This document shows positions 42,461 to 51,656 of a DNA stretch of 64,000 bases, one piece after another. The stretch is from assembly GCF_003514505.1 (NCBI RefSeq), contig NZ_DOPX01000019.1, forward strand, positions 62,001-126,000. Reading direction: 5' to 3'. The position numbers and the translations under genes were made by a program. Numbering within the stretch: the first letter of the stretch is position 1; each line of letters opens with the position of its first letter. Below the pieces are notes generated by a model. It was not told the DNA's origin and did no database searches. It saw only the letters and a program-made list of their open reading frames with translations. Source of the DNA: Proteiniclasticum sp. (GTDB taxonomy: Bacteria > Bacillota > Clostridia > Clostridiales > Clostridiaceae).

Positions 42461-44188
42461 TTATGCTTCAAATCCTTTTTCAACAATGGCTACGACTCTC
42501 TTTTTGAATGTTTCCATTTTATCTTTTGCGTCTTCCAGGGAATCTCCCTTTACTGCGACATAGGCCTTCATCTTTGGCTCTGTGCCGGATGGACGAACCA
42601 CGAACCAGGAACCGTCTTCCAGAGTGTACTTGATGACATTGGAAGATGGCAGCGTGATGGCAGTCTTTTCTCCTGTGAGAAGATCTGCTCTCTCCCTCAG
42701 CTTATAGTCTTCCTTGGACACGGTTTTCACACCGCCCACTTCGTCTATGGTGCTGTTTCTAAAGTACTCCACACATTTGCGGATCTGTTCCTGCCCGTCT
42801 TTTCCGGTTCTCGTGAAAGATTCGATGCCTTCCAGATAAAAACCGTACTTCTCATAGATTTCCACCAGTGCATCGTACAGGGTCATACCCTTTGTCTTAT
42901 AATATGTGGCAATCTCACAGAGAATCATGGAAGCCACCACCGCATCTTTATCTCTTACGTAAGTGCCAGCCAGATAACCGAAGGACTCCTCAAAACCAAA
43001 GAGGAAGGTTTTTTCGTTGGTTTCTTTATATTCCTCGATTTTCTCACCGATGTATTTGAATCCTGTAAGCACATCCAGAAGCTCCACTCCAAAATCTTTG
43101 GTGATGGCTCGAACGCTTTCGGTGGAAACGATGGTCTTGATGACAACGCCATTATCAGGCACTTTGTTCTCTTCTTTCATGGCTTTGAGAAGATAATAAG
43201 TGATGAGCATACCAATCTGATTGCCAGAAAGCACTTGATCATTTCCCGCTTTGTCTTTGACAATGACCCCTACACGGTCACAGTCCGGATCCGTTCCGAA
43301 GATGATGTCCGGATGGACTTCTTCAGCCAGTTTCAGAGCCAGTTCAAACACCTGAGGATTTTCAGGATTTGGATAAGGAGCGGTTGGGAAGGTGCCGTCA
43401 GGAAGTTCCTGTTCCTTCACCACATTCACTGTATAGCCCAGTTCTTTCAGCACCCTTCTTACCGGGATGTTGCCTGAACCGTGGATGGGTGTATAGATAA
43501 TTTTCAGGTCTTTTGCATGTTCTTTCACCATGTCTTTTTTTACGGTTAAGGTTTTGATGGACTCCATATAGGTCTTCATGACCTCTTCGCCGATGTACAC
43601 CAGCAGATTCTTTTCAAGAGCTTCCTTCTCTGAAATGGAAGACACATCCTCAAACTTCTCGATGGCATGCATTTCTTTCAGGATCTTATCCGCCTCTTCA
43701 TCCGTGACCTGACCTCCATAGGATCCATATACTTTGAATCCGTTGTATGCCTGAGGATTGTGGGAGGCTGTGATGACGACGCCCGCACTGGTTTTATAGT
43801 GCCTTACCGCAAAGGACAGAAGCGGTACTGGTGCAAGGGTTTCATAGAGATAAACTTTCACTCCATGAGCTGCAAGGATCTGTGCAGAAACCATGGCAAA
43901 CTCATCCGATTTGATTCTGGAATCGTAGGCAATGGCACAAGATGGATTCTCTACGTTTTTCACCAGATGCCTTGCAAGACCTTCTGCTGCTTTTCCAACG
44001 GTGTGGATGTTCATGCGGTTGGTACCTGCGCCGAGGACACCTCTCAGGCCAGCGGTGCCGAATTCAAGCTCTGTATAGAAACGGTCCTCCAGTTCTTTTT
44101 CATCTTCAATGCTCCGAAGTTCAGTTTTAAACTCCTCGGAAACAAATTCACTTTCAAGCCATTCATTGAGTTTTACTTTATAAGACAT
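42461..44188 (-). CDS. pgcA: Phosphoglucomutase / phosphomannomutase (alpha-D-phosphohexomutase)
   Basis: 575 aa. Active serine S142 in TASHNPQAYNGFKVY, metal loop GTDPDCDRVG, sugar loop GFEESFGY, phosphate loop RPSGTEPKMK. Interconverts hexose 1- and 6-phosphates; length fits the PgcA group of Firmicutes. AAAGGAGG before ATG. Confidence 0.93.
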   Translation of the reverse strand: MSYKVKLNEWLESEFVSEEFKTELRSIEDEKELEDRFYTELEFGTAGLRGVLGAGTNRMNIHTVGKAAEGLARHLVKNVENPSCAIAYDSRIKSDEFAMVSAQILAAHGVKVYLYETLAPVPLLSFAVRHYKTSAGVVITASHNPQAYNGFKVYGSYGGQVTDEEADKILKEMHAIEKFEDVSSISEKEALEKNLLVYIGEEVMKTYMESIKTLTVKKDMVKEHAKDLKIIYTPIHGSGNIPVRRVLKELGYTVNVVKEQELPDGTFPTAPYPNPENPQVFELALKLAEEVHPDIIFGTDPDCDRVGVIVKDKAGNDQVLSGNQIGMLITYYLLKAMKEENKVPDNGVVIKTIVSTESVRAITKDFGVELLDVLTGFKYIGEKIEEYKETNEKTFLFGFEESFGYLAGTYVRDKDAVVASMILCEIATYYKTKGMTLYDALVEIYEKYGFYLEGIESFTRTGKDGQEQIRKCVEYFRNSTIDEVGGVKTVSKEDYKLRERADLLTGEKTAITLPSSNVIKYTLEDGSWFVVRPSGTEPKMKAYVAVKGDSLEDAKDKMETFKKRVVAIVEKGFEA

Positions 44189-44368
44189 GGTAAAATTCCT
44201 CCTTTGTTCATCTCAATTCTACTCACATTATATAATAAACCACTGAAATATTCACCGTTTAATCTGATTCCTCGGTGAAATTCAAAAAAGAAATGAACTT
44301 TCGCCACAATAGATGAAAATCCATGGAGAATAGTCTAAAATGAAAGTAGCGGAGAATGTGAAAATTCA

Positions 44369-44397
44369 TTGTAATACCATGAGAATTATGCTATTAT
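44369..44397 (+). promoter_or_regulatory. Promoter of the decarboxylase gene
   Basis: TTGTAA (44369-44374), 17-nt spacer, TATTAT (44392-44397), about 65 nt before the TTG start. Confidence 0.65.
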
Positions 44398-44466
44398 TCA
44401 ATAGTTATTTTTGGAAAAGAAATTCAGGGAAACTGATGAGAATTGTGAAAGAAGGTGGCTGTAAAG

Positions 44467-45927
44467 TTGTATAAGCTGAACCAAAATGAAACGCCTCTTT
44501 TTGATGCGCTTATGGAATATGTAGACCGTGGAACCGTCCCTTTTCATGTGCCGGGTCACAAAAAAGGCGAAGGAATTGAAAAGAGCTTTAAAAAGTTCAT
44601 TGGGGAAAATCCCTTTAAAATAGATGTAACGGTGTTTCAGCTGGTGGATTCTCTCCATCATCCCACCGGACCCATCAAAAAAGCACAGGAACTGGCGGCA
44701 GATGCGTATGGTGCTGATGCTTCCTTCTTCTCCATCCATGGCACATCAGGCGCCATTCAGGCTATGATTATGTCTGTGGTTGGAGCGGGAGATACGATCA
44801 TTGTGCCAAGGAATGTTCATAAGTCCATCACCGCAGGTATTATTCTCAGTGGTGCAATCCCTGTTTATATGCAGCCTGAACTGGACAAGAAACTTGGGAT
44901 TGCGCAAGGGGTTACACCAGAGACCGTAGAGAAAACCCTGAAAGAAAATCCCCATGCGAAAGCAGTGCTCATCATCAATCCTACTTATTATGGTGTTGCC
45001 ACTGAGCTTCAGAAAATTGCTGAAATTGTCCATGAGTACGATATTCCGCTCATCGTGGATGAAGCCCATGGACCACATCTGGCTTTTTCAGGAAAGCTGC
45101 CCATGTCGGCCATGGAAGCAGGGGCCGATCTTTGTGCCCAGAGTACTCATAAAATCATTGGAGCCATGACCCAAGGGTCCATTCTTCATGTGAGAACCAA
45201 GTATGTCAGTGCAGCTAGAGTGCAGCAGATTATGAACCTTCTGCACACCACCTCCCCTTCCTATATCCTTCTGGCTTCACTGGACACTTCCAGAAAGCAG
45301 ATTGCTTTAGAGGGAGAAGAGCTTCTGGAAAAGGCCATTGAAAATGCCAACTATTTAAGAGCCGAAGTGAACAAAATCGAAGGATTCTATTGTTTCGGAC
45401 CGGAACTTGTGGGAAATCCCGGTGTGTTTGCGGTGGATCCCACCAAGATCTGCATCACTTGCAGAGATCTAGGCATCACAGGATTTGACCTGGATATGAT
45501 CCTGGCAAACAAATACCATATTCAGATGGAGCTTTCAGATCTTTACAACACGTTAGCGGTGGGCAGTTTTGGAGACACCAGGGAAAACATGGACAAGCTC
45601 ATTCATGCGCTGCAGGAAATCAGCGAAGAGTATAAGAACAAGAATCAGGTAAAACCCGATTTCATCGATATCCCTTCCATTCCAAAGCAAGTACTGATTC
45701 CGCGTGAAGCTTTTTACGCGGAGAAAGAGTCTATGCTCCTGGAAGACAGCATCGGTGAAGTTTCAGGAGAATTTCTGATGGCCTACCCTCCTGGTATTCC
45801 GGTACTTTGCCCAGGAGAAGTTATCACAGAAGAAATCGTAAACTATGTCTCGGACCTGAAAAAAACAGGACTTTATGTCCAAGGTACTGAGGATCCTCGA
45901 GTAGAATACATCAAAGTAGTCCGATAA
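44467..45927 (+). CDS. speA: Orn/Lys/Arg-type PLP decarboxylase
   Basis: 486 aa, fold type I. FHVPGHKKG near residue 26, HGTSGAIQAM (91-100), DEAHGPHLAF (198-207) and PLP lysine K229 in STHKIIGAMTQGS. Makes a polyamine or diamine from lysine, arginine or ornithine; which one cannot be decided by eye (Bacillus homologs are SpeA/YaaO). Start taken as TTG at 44467, 8 nt after AGAAGGTGG; a GTG at 44455 overlaps that site. Confidence 0.85.
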   Translation: MYKLNQNETPLFDALMEYVDRGTVPFHVPGHKKGEGIEKSFKKFIGENPFKIDVTVFQLVDSLHHPTGPIKKAQELAADAYGADASFFSIHGTSGAIQAMIMSVVGAGDTIIVPRNVHKSITAGIILSGAIPVYMQPELDKKLGIAQGVTPETVEKTLKENPHAKAVLIINPTYYGVATELQKIAEIVHEYDIPLIVDEAHGPHLAFSGKLPMSAMEAGADLCAQSTHKIIGAMTQGSILHVRTKYVSAARVQQIMNLLHTTSPSYILLASLDTSRKQIALEGEELLEKAIENANYLRAEVNKIEGFYCFGPELVGNPGVFAVDPTKICITCRDLGITGFDLDMILANKYHIQMELSDLYNTLAVGSFGDTRENMDKLIHALQEISEEYKNKNQVKPDFIDIPSIPKQVLIPREAFYAEKESMLLEDSIGEVSGEFLMAYPPGIPVLCPGEVITEEIVNYVSDLKKTGLYVQGTEDPRVEYIKVVR

Positions 45928-45932
45928 GTCAG

Positions 45933-45973
45933 AAAGCCTGCAGACATCCATAAAGATGTGTGCAGGCTTTTTT
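45933..45973. terminator. Terminator between speA and the DUF218 gene
   Basis: Stem AAAGCCTGCA / TGCAGGCTTT with inner GACATC/GATGTG pairing and TTT tail; serves the convergent pair. Confidence 0.85.
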
Positions 45974-45986
45974 AGTGACCAGGAGA

Positions 45987-46625
45987 TCAGCGGAAGGTTT
46001 TGGGGCGGTCCAGAATCAGATACTTCAGGACACTCAGATACTCCCTAAGGTAGGATTTCAGAATGATACTGGGAGGCGTTTTGGCTGGAAGGCCCACTGC
46101 ACTTATACCAAAATCTTTGGCGGTCAAGGTGCTTCTGAAGATATGGAAGTCATTGGTGACAATGCCGATCAGAAGATTCTCTTTTTGAAGTCCTAGTTTT
46201 TTTTCTTCCATGATCTGAATACTGTAGAGAAAGTTCTCATAAGTATTATAGGAGTTCTCTTCCACAAAAATACGTTCTTCCTGAATACCTTGAGCCACAA
46301 GATCCTTTTTCATGGCAGATGCTTCTGTCATTTCTTCGCCACGTCCCAGACCTCCAGACACTATGACGAGGGCGCTGGGATGTTCCTTCAGGTAGGCAGC
46401 ACCCCGGTCCAGACGATGCTGAAGTGCGGGAGAAGGAATGGTTCCGTACAGTCTTGCACCGAGGATGATAAGGACATCAGGGTCTTCCTGGGGTTCTTTC
46501 TGGGCATAGTAGAGGATGAAGCCTTCGATGACAACAAAGGTGCCTATAAAAACAGCAAGAAGCAGAAAAAAGATCTTTTTCATGACTGTGGAAGACGTAC
46601 TCTTACTCAGTTTCTCTTTTTCCAT
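45987..46625 (-). CDS. DUF218 (YdcF/SanA/ElyC-like) membrane protein
   Basis: 212 aa. One membrane helix (16-37), then the DUF218 fold: DVLIILGARLYG, ALQHRLDRGAAYL, IVSGGLGRGEEMTEASAM and NTYENFLYS. SanA/ElyC relatives affect envelope integrity. Overlaps the upstream thioesterase gene by 19 nt; a start at residue 15 would avoid that. Confidence 0.85.
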   Translation of the reverse strand: MEKEKLSKSTSSTVMKKIFFLLLAVFIGTFVVIEGFILYYAQKEPQEDPDVLIILGARLYGTIPSPALQHRLDRGAAYLKEHPSALVIVSGGLGRGEEMTEASAMKKDLVAQGIQEERIFVEENSYNTYENFLYSIQIMEEKKLGLQKENLLIGIVTNDFHIFRSTLTAKDFGISAVGLPAKTPPSIILKSYLREYLSVLKYLILDRPKTFR

Positions 46626-47386
46626 ATGAACTCCACTAGTGTCAACAGACAGCCTTCCTTGTCATAGATCTCATGATAGTTTTTTGAGTCTTCGAGCAGG
46701 CATCGGATGAGAACTTTGCCGCCTGGCATTTTTTCTTTCTTATATACGATGGAAAGATCCTCCACCACATGATCCTGAAGAAAGCTTTCATCTTCATCGG
46801 TAGTTAAGGACTCCATGGCCCATTCCACATAGACGGTGTTGTTCACATGACCATTGCTGTCAATATCATGGAAACGCAGTTCAATCTCTTTTTCGAAGGT
46901 GTAGTCCTGTATCTTTCTTTTCTTTAAAGGAGCTGTGGAGAGACTCTCCACAATATAGGCCTGCTCTTTTGTAAGTTCTGAATCAAATTGTGAGAAGTAA
47001 ACCTTCTGTACATCCTCTGGGACCTTTACCATTTTACGCTTTTCAAAATCAATGACGATCCAGACCGAAACAGCATAGCCCACGAGGGTCCCCTCTTCAT
47101 CCTTTACGAGAAAATACCGGTGGGAATAGATGTCTTTATGAAACAGCGCAAAAGTCGTGAACTGGAGCTTTCTTGCGTAATAGTCCCCTTTGAACAGTTT
47201 GATGTTCCAGGAGTAAAGCACCCAGACCATTCCTCTTCTCTCCATGTAGTCCGGTGCAAGTCCAAGGCTCACAGTATGGTACATTGAGGTTGTATTAAGC
47301 ATCTGCATAAAAGCATCCAGTTTCAGATGAAGAAAGCGGTCTACTTCTTTGAAATCCACTATCATGGATTTTGTATAGTCTTTCAT
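46607..47386 (-). CDS. Acyl-ACP thioesterase (FatA/FatB family)
   Basis: 259 aa, two hot-dog domains; the second holds RFHDIDSNGHVNNTVYVEWAME (near 193-214). Releases fatty acids from acyl carrier protein. GGAGGAAATTC before ATG. Co-transcribed with the DUF218 gene. Confidence 0.85.
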   Translation of the reverse strand: MKDYTKSMIVDFKEVDRFLHLKLDAFMQMLNTTSMYHTVSLGLAPDYMERRGMVWVLYSWNIKLFKGDYYARKLQFTTFALFHKDIYSHRYFLVKDEEGTLVGYAVSVWIVIDFEKRKMVKVPEDVQKVYFSQFDSELTKEQAYIVESLSTAPLKKRKIQDYTFEKEIELRFHDIDSNGHVNNTVYVEWAMESLTTDEDESFLQDHVVEDLSIVYKKEKMPGGKVLIRCLLEDSKNYHEIYDKEGCLLTLVEFIWKKRN

Positions 47387-47531
47387 GAATTTCCTCCAGT
47401 CGTCAAAAAAGTATAAGAATTATAAATGGAATCTCTTGTGACATTGTGATTTTCGTCACGGATATAATGAATATATCGTAAAGTTTTTAAAATGGTCTTA
47501 AGATTTCGGAAATACATAAGATACAACTGGA

Positions 47532-47560
47532 TTGAATAAAATGCAATTATTCGTTATAAT
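47532..47560 (+). promoter_or_regulatory. Promoter of idi
   Basis: TTGAAT (47532-47537), 17-nt spacer, TATAAT (47555-47560), about 27 nt before the start codon. Confidence 0.75.
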
Positions 47561-47593
47561 AATGAAAATTATGGAGAACAGGAGAAGAAAGAG

Positions 47594-48109
47594 ATGGAAG
47601 ATATACTGATTCTTGTGGATGAGAAAGACAATTTTCAAGGATACATGGGCAAAGAGGAAGCCCATGTCAAAGGAGTAAAGCATAGAGCGTTCAGTATTTT
47701 TGTCTTCAACGACAAAAAAGAGCTGCTCCTTCAGCAGCGAGCGCTTCACAAATACCATACCCCAGGTCTCTGGGCCAATACATGCTGCAGTCATCCAAGA
47801 TATGGAGAAACCACAGACAGTGCTGTTCACCGAAGACTTCCGGAAGAAATGGGGTTCGACTGTGAGCTAACCCACGTGTATGAGATGTCCTATGATGTGA
47901 AGTTTGACAACGGCATCATTGAAAATGAGTATGATCACGTCTATGTTGGGCGGTATGAAAAGGATCCGGAAGTGAATCCTGAAGAAGTCCAGGATTTCCG
48001 GTGGATTTCACTTCCGGACCTCATGATGGAGATGGAGGATGAGCCTGAGAAGTATACGTTCTGGTTCAAAAAAATCATGAAGGAATTTGATTTTACAGCA
48101 GTTCTTTAA
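47594..48109 (+). CDS. idi: Isopentenyl-diphosphate delta-isomerase, type 1
   Basis: 171 aa, Nudix fold. Active-site region WANTCCSHPRYGE (Cys64/65), HRRLPEEMGF Nudix-like helix, ENEYDHVYVG (catalytic Glu). Converts IPP to DMAPP for isoprenoids. The type 1 enzyme is metal- not flavin-dependent. AGGAGAAGAAAGAG before ATG. Confidence 0.93.
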   Translation: MEDILILVDEKDNFQGYMGKEEAHVKGVKHRAFSIFVFNDKKELLLQQRALHKYHTPGLWANTCCSHPRYGETTDSAVHRRLPEEMGFDCELTHVYEMSYDVKFDNGIIENEYDHVYVGRYEKDPEVNPEEVQDFRWISLPDLMMEMEDEPEKYTFWFKKIMKEFDFTAVL

Positions 48110-48120
48110 TAAAGCATCTG

Positions 48121-48161
48121 AAACAAGAAGGAGCATCCAGGACGGATGCTCCTTCTTGTTT
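48121..48161. terminator. Bidirectional terminator between idi and iorB
   Basis: Perfect 18-bp stem beginning AAACAAGAAGGAGCATCC with a 5-nt loop; T-run on both strands. Confidence 0.9.
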
Positions 48162-48172
48162 TATAACTTTCT

Positions 48173-48778
48173 TCAGATGGTCAGTGAAGGTGAACGGGTA
48201 TCATCGTAACTGTATCCTTTCTTCAGCGCTTTCAGGTTCACTTCCTGCAGCTGTGGCTTAAAATACTGCTTGATGAGTCTTTCAAGAAGCTCCTGGGAAA
48301 GACCCAGCTCCCTTGCAAGGATTCCAAGAAGAATCATGTTGGCCGCCTTCCCATTTCCCAGGGCTATGGCCTTTTCCTGTGCATCTAGGGAAATGACATC
48401 TATTCCCTTCTCTTTCAGCTCAGAAAGAGAGTTTTCAGGATAAACCTCTTTGCCAACGTTGACGAGATAGGGACGGATCTCATGAAGGCTGGAAATCACC
48501 TTTCCGTCTTCTTTCAGGAATCCGATCCATCGGAGGGATTCACTCTTTTCAAAGGACATGATGTAATCTGCAGTACCTTTCTCAATGAGCGGAGAATGTA
48601 CTTTCTCCCCGTAACGCACCTGGGTGGATACACTTCCCCCTCGCTGCGCCATTCCATGTACTTCACTCATTTTCACATCAAATCCCAGCTCTATGAGTGC
48701 TGCAGACAGAAGATTCGAGGCGGAAATGGTCCCTTGACCGCCTACCCCGACAAATAAAATATTCGCTTCTTTACGCAT
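48173..48778 (-). CDS. iorB: Indolepyruvate:ferredoxin oxidoreductase, beta subunit
   Basis: 201 aa. Rossmann-like gamma domain of 2-oxoacid oxidoreductases: ILFVGVGGQGTISASNLLSAAL (8-29), VHGMAQRGGSVSTQVRYG. Start at 48778 overlaps the iorA stop, with AAGGGGGAT 7 nt upstream; the longer reading to 48844 runs inside iorA. Confidence 0.93.
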   Translation of the reverse strand: MRKEANILFVGVGGQGTISASNLLSAALIELGFDVKMSEVHGMAQRGGSVSTQVRYGEKVHSPLIEKGTADYIMSFEKSESLRWIGFLKEDGKVISSLHEIRPYLVNVGKEVYPENSLSELKEKGIDVISLDAQEKAIALGNGKAANMILLGILARELGLSQELLERLIKQYFKPQLQEVNLKALKKGYSYDDTRSPSLTI

Positions 48779-50546
48779 GAACAAGATCCCCCTTCTTTTC
48801 AATGGCCTGGAACGGACAGACCTGATAGCAGAGCGTACAGCCATTGCACATCTCGCGGTCGATGAATACGCTGCCGTCCTTCATGAAAATAGCAGGACAT
48901 CCGGTACGCACGCAGGTTTTGCATTTTCTGCATTTCTCCTGATCAATCTCCACATAGGAGTTTCTTCTAAGAATCTGAACTTCCTTCAAAAGTGCGCAGG
49001 GTTCCTGGGTGATGATGACAAAGGGCTCTTCACAAGCTTTGGCTGCTTTGATGACTTCCTTTGCCTTCTCCTGATAGTAAGGGTTGATGATTTTGATGTT
49101 TTCGTCTTTGATGCCCAAGGAACGGACAAGCATTGGAATGTTGATGTCGCCTGCAGTTTCTCCCATGAGGGTTTTTCCGGTTCCTGGGTTTTGCTGGTGG
49201 CCTGTCATTCCCGTGGTGCGGTTGTCCATGATCACGGTGACCAGTGGGATTTTGTTGTAGATGGAGTTCACGAGTCCTGTGATACCGGAATGGAAAAAGG
49301 TAGAATCTCCAATGAAAGAAAAGATCTTTCTTTTTTTATCTCCTTGGAGCTCCAGTATTTTTTGCATTCCCGTTCCTGCTGAAATAGAAGCACCCATACA
49401 AATGACGGTATCTGTGACATTAATGGGGTCCATGGCGCCTAAGGTGTAACAGCCGATGTCTCCAGAGGCGATGATGTCCTTATCCGTTTTCAGGGCATTG
49501 AAGAATCCTCTATGGGGACATCCGGCACAGAGCACAGGGGGTCTTGTAGGAGCTTTGCTTTCCATCACGGGAGGCATTTTGGGTGATTCTGATAAAAATG
49601 CTTCGCGGATGATCTCCGGGTTCAGTTCGCCACAGGTGGGAAGGACATCCCGGCCGGTGCAGTGGATGCCCATGGCCTTGATTTCCTTTTCAAGATAAGG
49701 TTCATTCTCTTCTATGACAATGATTTCCCGCATCTCTTTGGCAAACTCCTGAATCAGCTCTTTTGGCAGTGGGAAAGTCATGCCCAGTTTCAGATATGAA
49801 GCGCTTTCCCCAAATACCTCCTTGGCATAGGCATAGGAGATGCCCGAGGTGATGATGCCCAGCTGCTCTGTATGTTTCTCCACTTTGTTTAATGTACTGT
49901 GACAGTTATAGATTTCAAGGCTTTTCAGACGTTCTTCCACAATGGGATGTCTTTTTTGGGCGTGACCTGGAGTCATGACATTTTTCAGCTTGTCCTTTTT
50001 GTATTCTCTGACGGGGATCTCCACTCTGTCCTCCAGATTCACCAGAGACTTGGAGTGGTTCACTCTTGTTGTGGTACGAATCATCACAGGCGTGTCAAAC
50101 TCCTCGCTGATCTCGAAAGCTTTTTTGGTGAAGATGCGGCATTCTTCAGAATCTGAAGGCTCCAGCATAGGGATTTTCGCATGAGGCGCGTAAAATCTGT
50201 TGTCCTGCTCATTCTGGGAGGAGTGCATGCCAGGATCATCTGCATTAATGATGACAAATCCACCGAGCACACCGATATAAGCCATGGTGAAGAAAGGATC
50301 TGCAGCCACGTTCAGCCCTACATGCTTCATGGTGGTCAGTGCCCTTGCTCCGATGATGGAGGCTCCTGAAGCCGCTTCCATACCTACCTTTTCATTTGGC
50401 GCCCATTCGGAGTAGACTTCTTTATACTGGGAAAGATTTTCCAGGATTTCGGTGGAAGGTGTTCCTGGATAGGCGGAGGCAAAGTGCACTCCTGCTTCAA
50501 AGGCACCTCTCGCAAGAGCTTCATTTCCGGTCATCAATGCTTTCAT
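48771..50546 (-). CDS. iorA: Indolepyruvate:ferredoxin oxidoreductase, alpha subunit
   Basis: 591 aa. N-terminal pyrimidine-binding domain (ASAYPGTPSTEIL), TPP-binding domain (CAGCPHRGFF, GDIGCYTLG, IGDSTFFHSG) and two C-terminal 4Fe-4S clusters (CRKCKTCVRTGCP, CNGCTLCYQVCP). Oxidatively decarboxylates aryl 2-keto acids from Phe, Tyr and Trp to acyl-CoA, reducing ferredoxin. ATGA overlap with the phosphotransacylase gene. Confidence 0.95.
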   Translation of the reverse strand: MKALMTGNEALARGAFEAGVHFASAYPGTPSTEILENLSQYKEVYSEWAPNEKVGMEAASGASIIGARALTTMKHVGLNVAADPFFTMAYIGVLGGFVIINADDPGMHSSQNEQDNRFYAPHAKIPMLEPSDSEECRIFTKKAFEISEEFDTPVMIRTTTRVNHSKSLVNLEDRVEIPVREYKKDKLKNVMTPGHAQKRHPIVEERLKSLEIYNCHSTLNKVEKHTEQLGIITSGISYAYAKEVFGESASYLKLGMTFPLPKELIQEFAKEMREIIVIEENEPYLEKEIKAMGIHCTGRDVLPTCGELNPEIIREAFLSESPKMPPVMESKAPTRPPVLCAGCPHRGFFNALKTDKDIIASGDIGCYTLGAMDPINVTDTVICMGASISAGTGMQKILELQGDKKRKIFSFIGDSTFFHSGITGLVNSIYNKIPLVTVIMDNRTTGMTGHQQNPGTGKTLMGETAGDINIPMLVRSLGIKDENIKIINPYYQEKAKEVIKAAKACEEPFVIITQEPCALLKEVQILRRNSYVEIDQEKCRKCKTCVRTGCPAIFMKDGSVFIDREMCNGCTLCYQVCPFQAIEKKGDLVHA

Positions 50547-51451
50547 ATGGTTTCCCCCTCGGTTCTTGTCATAAGTACAGCCAGTGCGATGCTGTTGAGT
50601 TTTGCTTCGCTGGAATCAGACCTGGAGGTCAGAATCACAGGACATTTGGCGCCTAGAATGATGCCAGCGCTGTCGGCGTCTGCCATATAGGTAAAGGACT
50701 TTCCGAGGAAGTTCCCGGATTCAAGGCTCGGCACAAGAAGCACATCGGCGTCTCCGGAGAATTTTCCTTTATACCCTTTATGTAGCGCGGATTCCTTGGA
50801 TATGGCAATATCGAAGGATAAAGGACCTTCTACCAGAAGATCTGGATCATTTTGATAGAATTCTTTCAGTTCATGGGCATCGGTGCTGCTTTCCAGATTT
50901 GGATTCACCTTTTCAACGGCAGACAATGCGGCCACCTTCATAGGCTGAAGGCCCAGAATTCTACCAAGGATTCTGGTGTTTTCTATAATTCCCTTTTTGT
51001 CTTCGAGGCTGGGTTTCATCACCATACCTCCATCTGTAAGAAGTATCAGCTTTTCATAATTTTTCATTTCATAGATCATCACATGAGACAGAAGCCCGCC
51101 TCCACGAAGATTAAGATCTTTGCTGAGCACAGCCTTCAACAGGATTTTCGTGTCCACAAGACCTTTCATAAGAATATCCGCTCTCTCTTCAGAGATGGAT
51201 TTTGCAGCTTCATATGCGGCTTCTTCCGGTGATTTTGCATCAATGATTTCCGCATGGCGGAAGGAGAGATTGTTCCCTTCCATGACCTCCCTGATCTTCA
51301 GGGCATCCCCATAAAGGAGAAATGTGGCAAGACCGTGGCGCTCTGCTTCACTCAGTGATACCAGAACATCTTTGTCTTCTGCGCAGGCTACTGCGATGCG
51401 TTTCTTCTGATTCTTCGCCAGTGTCAGTATTTCCTTTAAACTGGTAATCAA
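50543..51451 (-). CDS. ptb: Phosphate acyltransferase, Ptb (phosphate butyryltransferase) family
   Basis: 302 aa; ADILMKGLVDTKILLKAVL, LLSHVMIYE, LTDGGM and the C-terminal AGIILGAKCPVILTSRSDS are family marks. Converts acyl-CoA to acyl phosphate for ATP formation by an acyl kinase (not in window). With iorAB in one transcript, its substrates are likely aryl- or branched acyl-CoA. TTG start at 51451 behind a G-run. Confidence 0.88.
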   Translation of the reverse strand: MITSLKEILTLAKNQKKRIAVACAEDKDVLVSLSEAERHGLATFLLYGDALKIREVMEGNNLSFRHAEIIDAKSPEEAAYEAAKSISEERADILMKGLVDTKILLKAVLSKDLNLRGGGLLSHVMIYEMKNYEKLILLTDGGMVMKPSLEDKKGIIENTRILGRILGLQPMKVAALSAVEKVNPNLESSTDAHELKEFYQNDPDLLVEGPLSFDIAISKESALHKGYKGKFSGDADVLLVPSLESGNFLGKSFTYMADADSAGIILGAKCPVILTSRSDSSEAKLNSIALAVLMTRTEGETI

Positions 51452-51491
51452 AAACTATACCCCCCCGTACCTTGATAACGTATACAATAAA

Positions 51492-51526
51492 GTTGAAAAA
51501 GAAGATGAAACCTAAGGCTCATCTTC
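51492..51526 (-). terminator. Terminator or attenuator hairpin ahead of ptb
   Basis: Minus strand stem GAAGATGA / TCATCTTC with 10-nt loop, followed by TTTTTC. Either ends the upstream U32-mutS2 transcript or attenuates ptb. Confidence 0.7.
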
Positions 51527-51530
51527 TTTC

Positions 51531-51559
51531 AGTATAAAATATCCTTTTTACATTATCAA
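51531..51559 (-). promoter_or_regulatory. Candidate promoter of the ptb-iorAB operon
   Basis: Minus strand TTGATA (51554-51559), 17-nt spacer, TATACT (51531-51536), immediately before the hairpin at 51492-51526. Confidence 0.45.
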
Positions 51560-51656
51560 TTGAATGGACAAACTATACAAATTCCGTCAGAGATTTCACG
51601 AAAACCAAAATAACCTGTCAATAAAACAAAACAGATACTGGCAGTTTCGTAATGAT

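Noticed and set aside
42446..43477. 343-aa open frame on the plus strand opposite the phosphohexomutase
   Set aside because: Antisense shadow of a highly conserved gene; no start signals and no domain.
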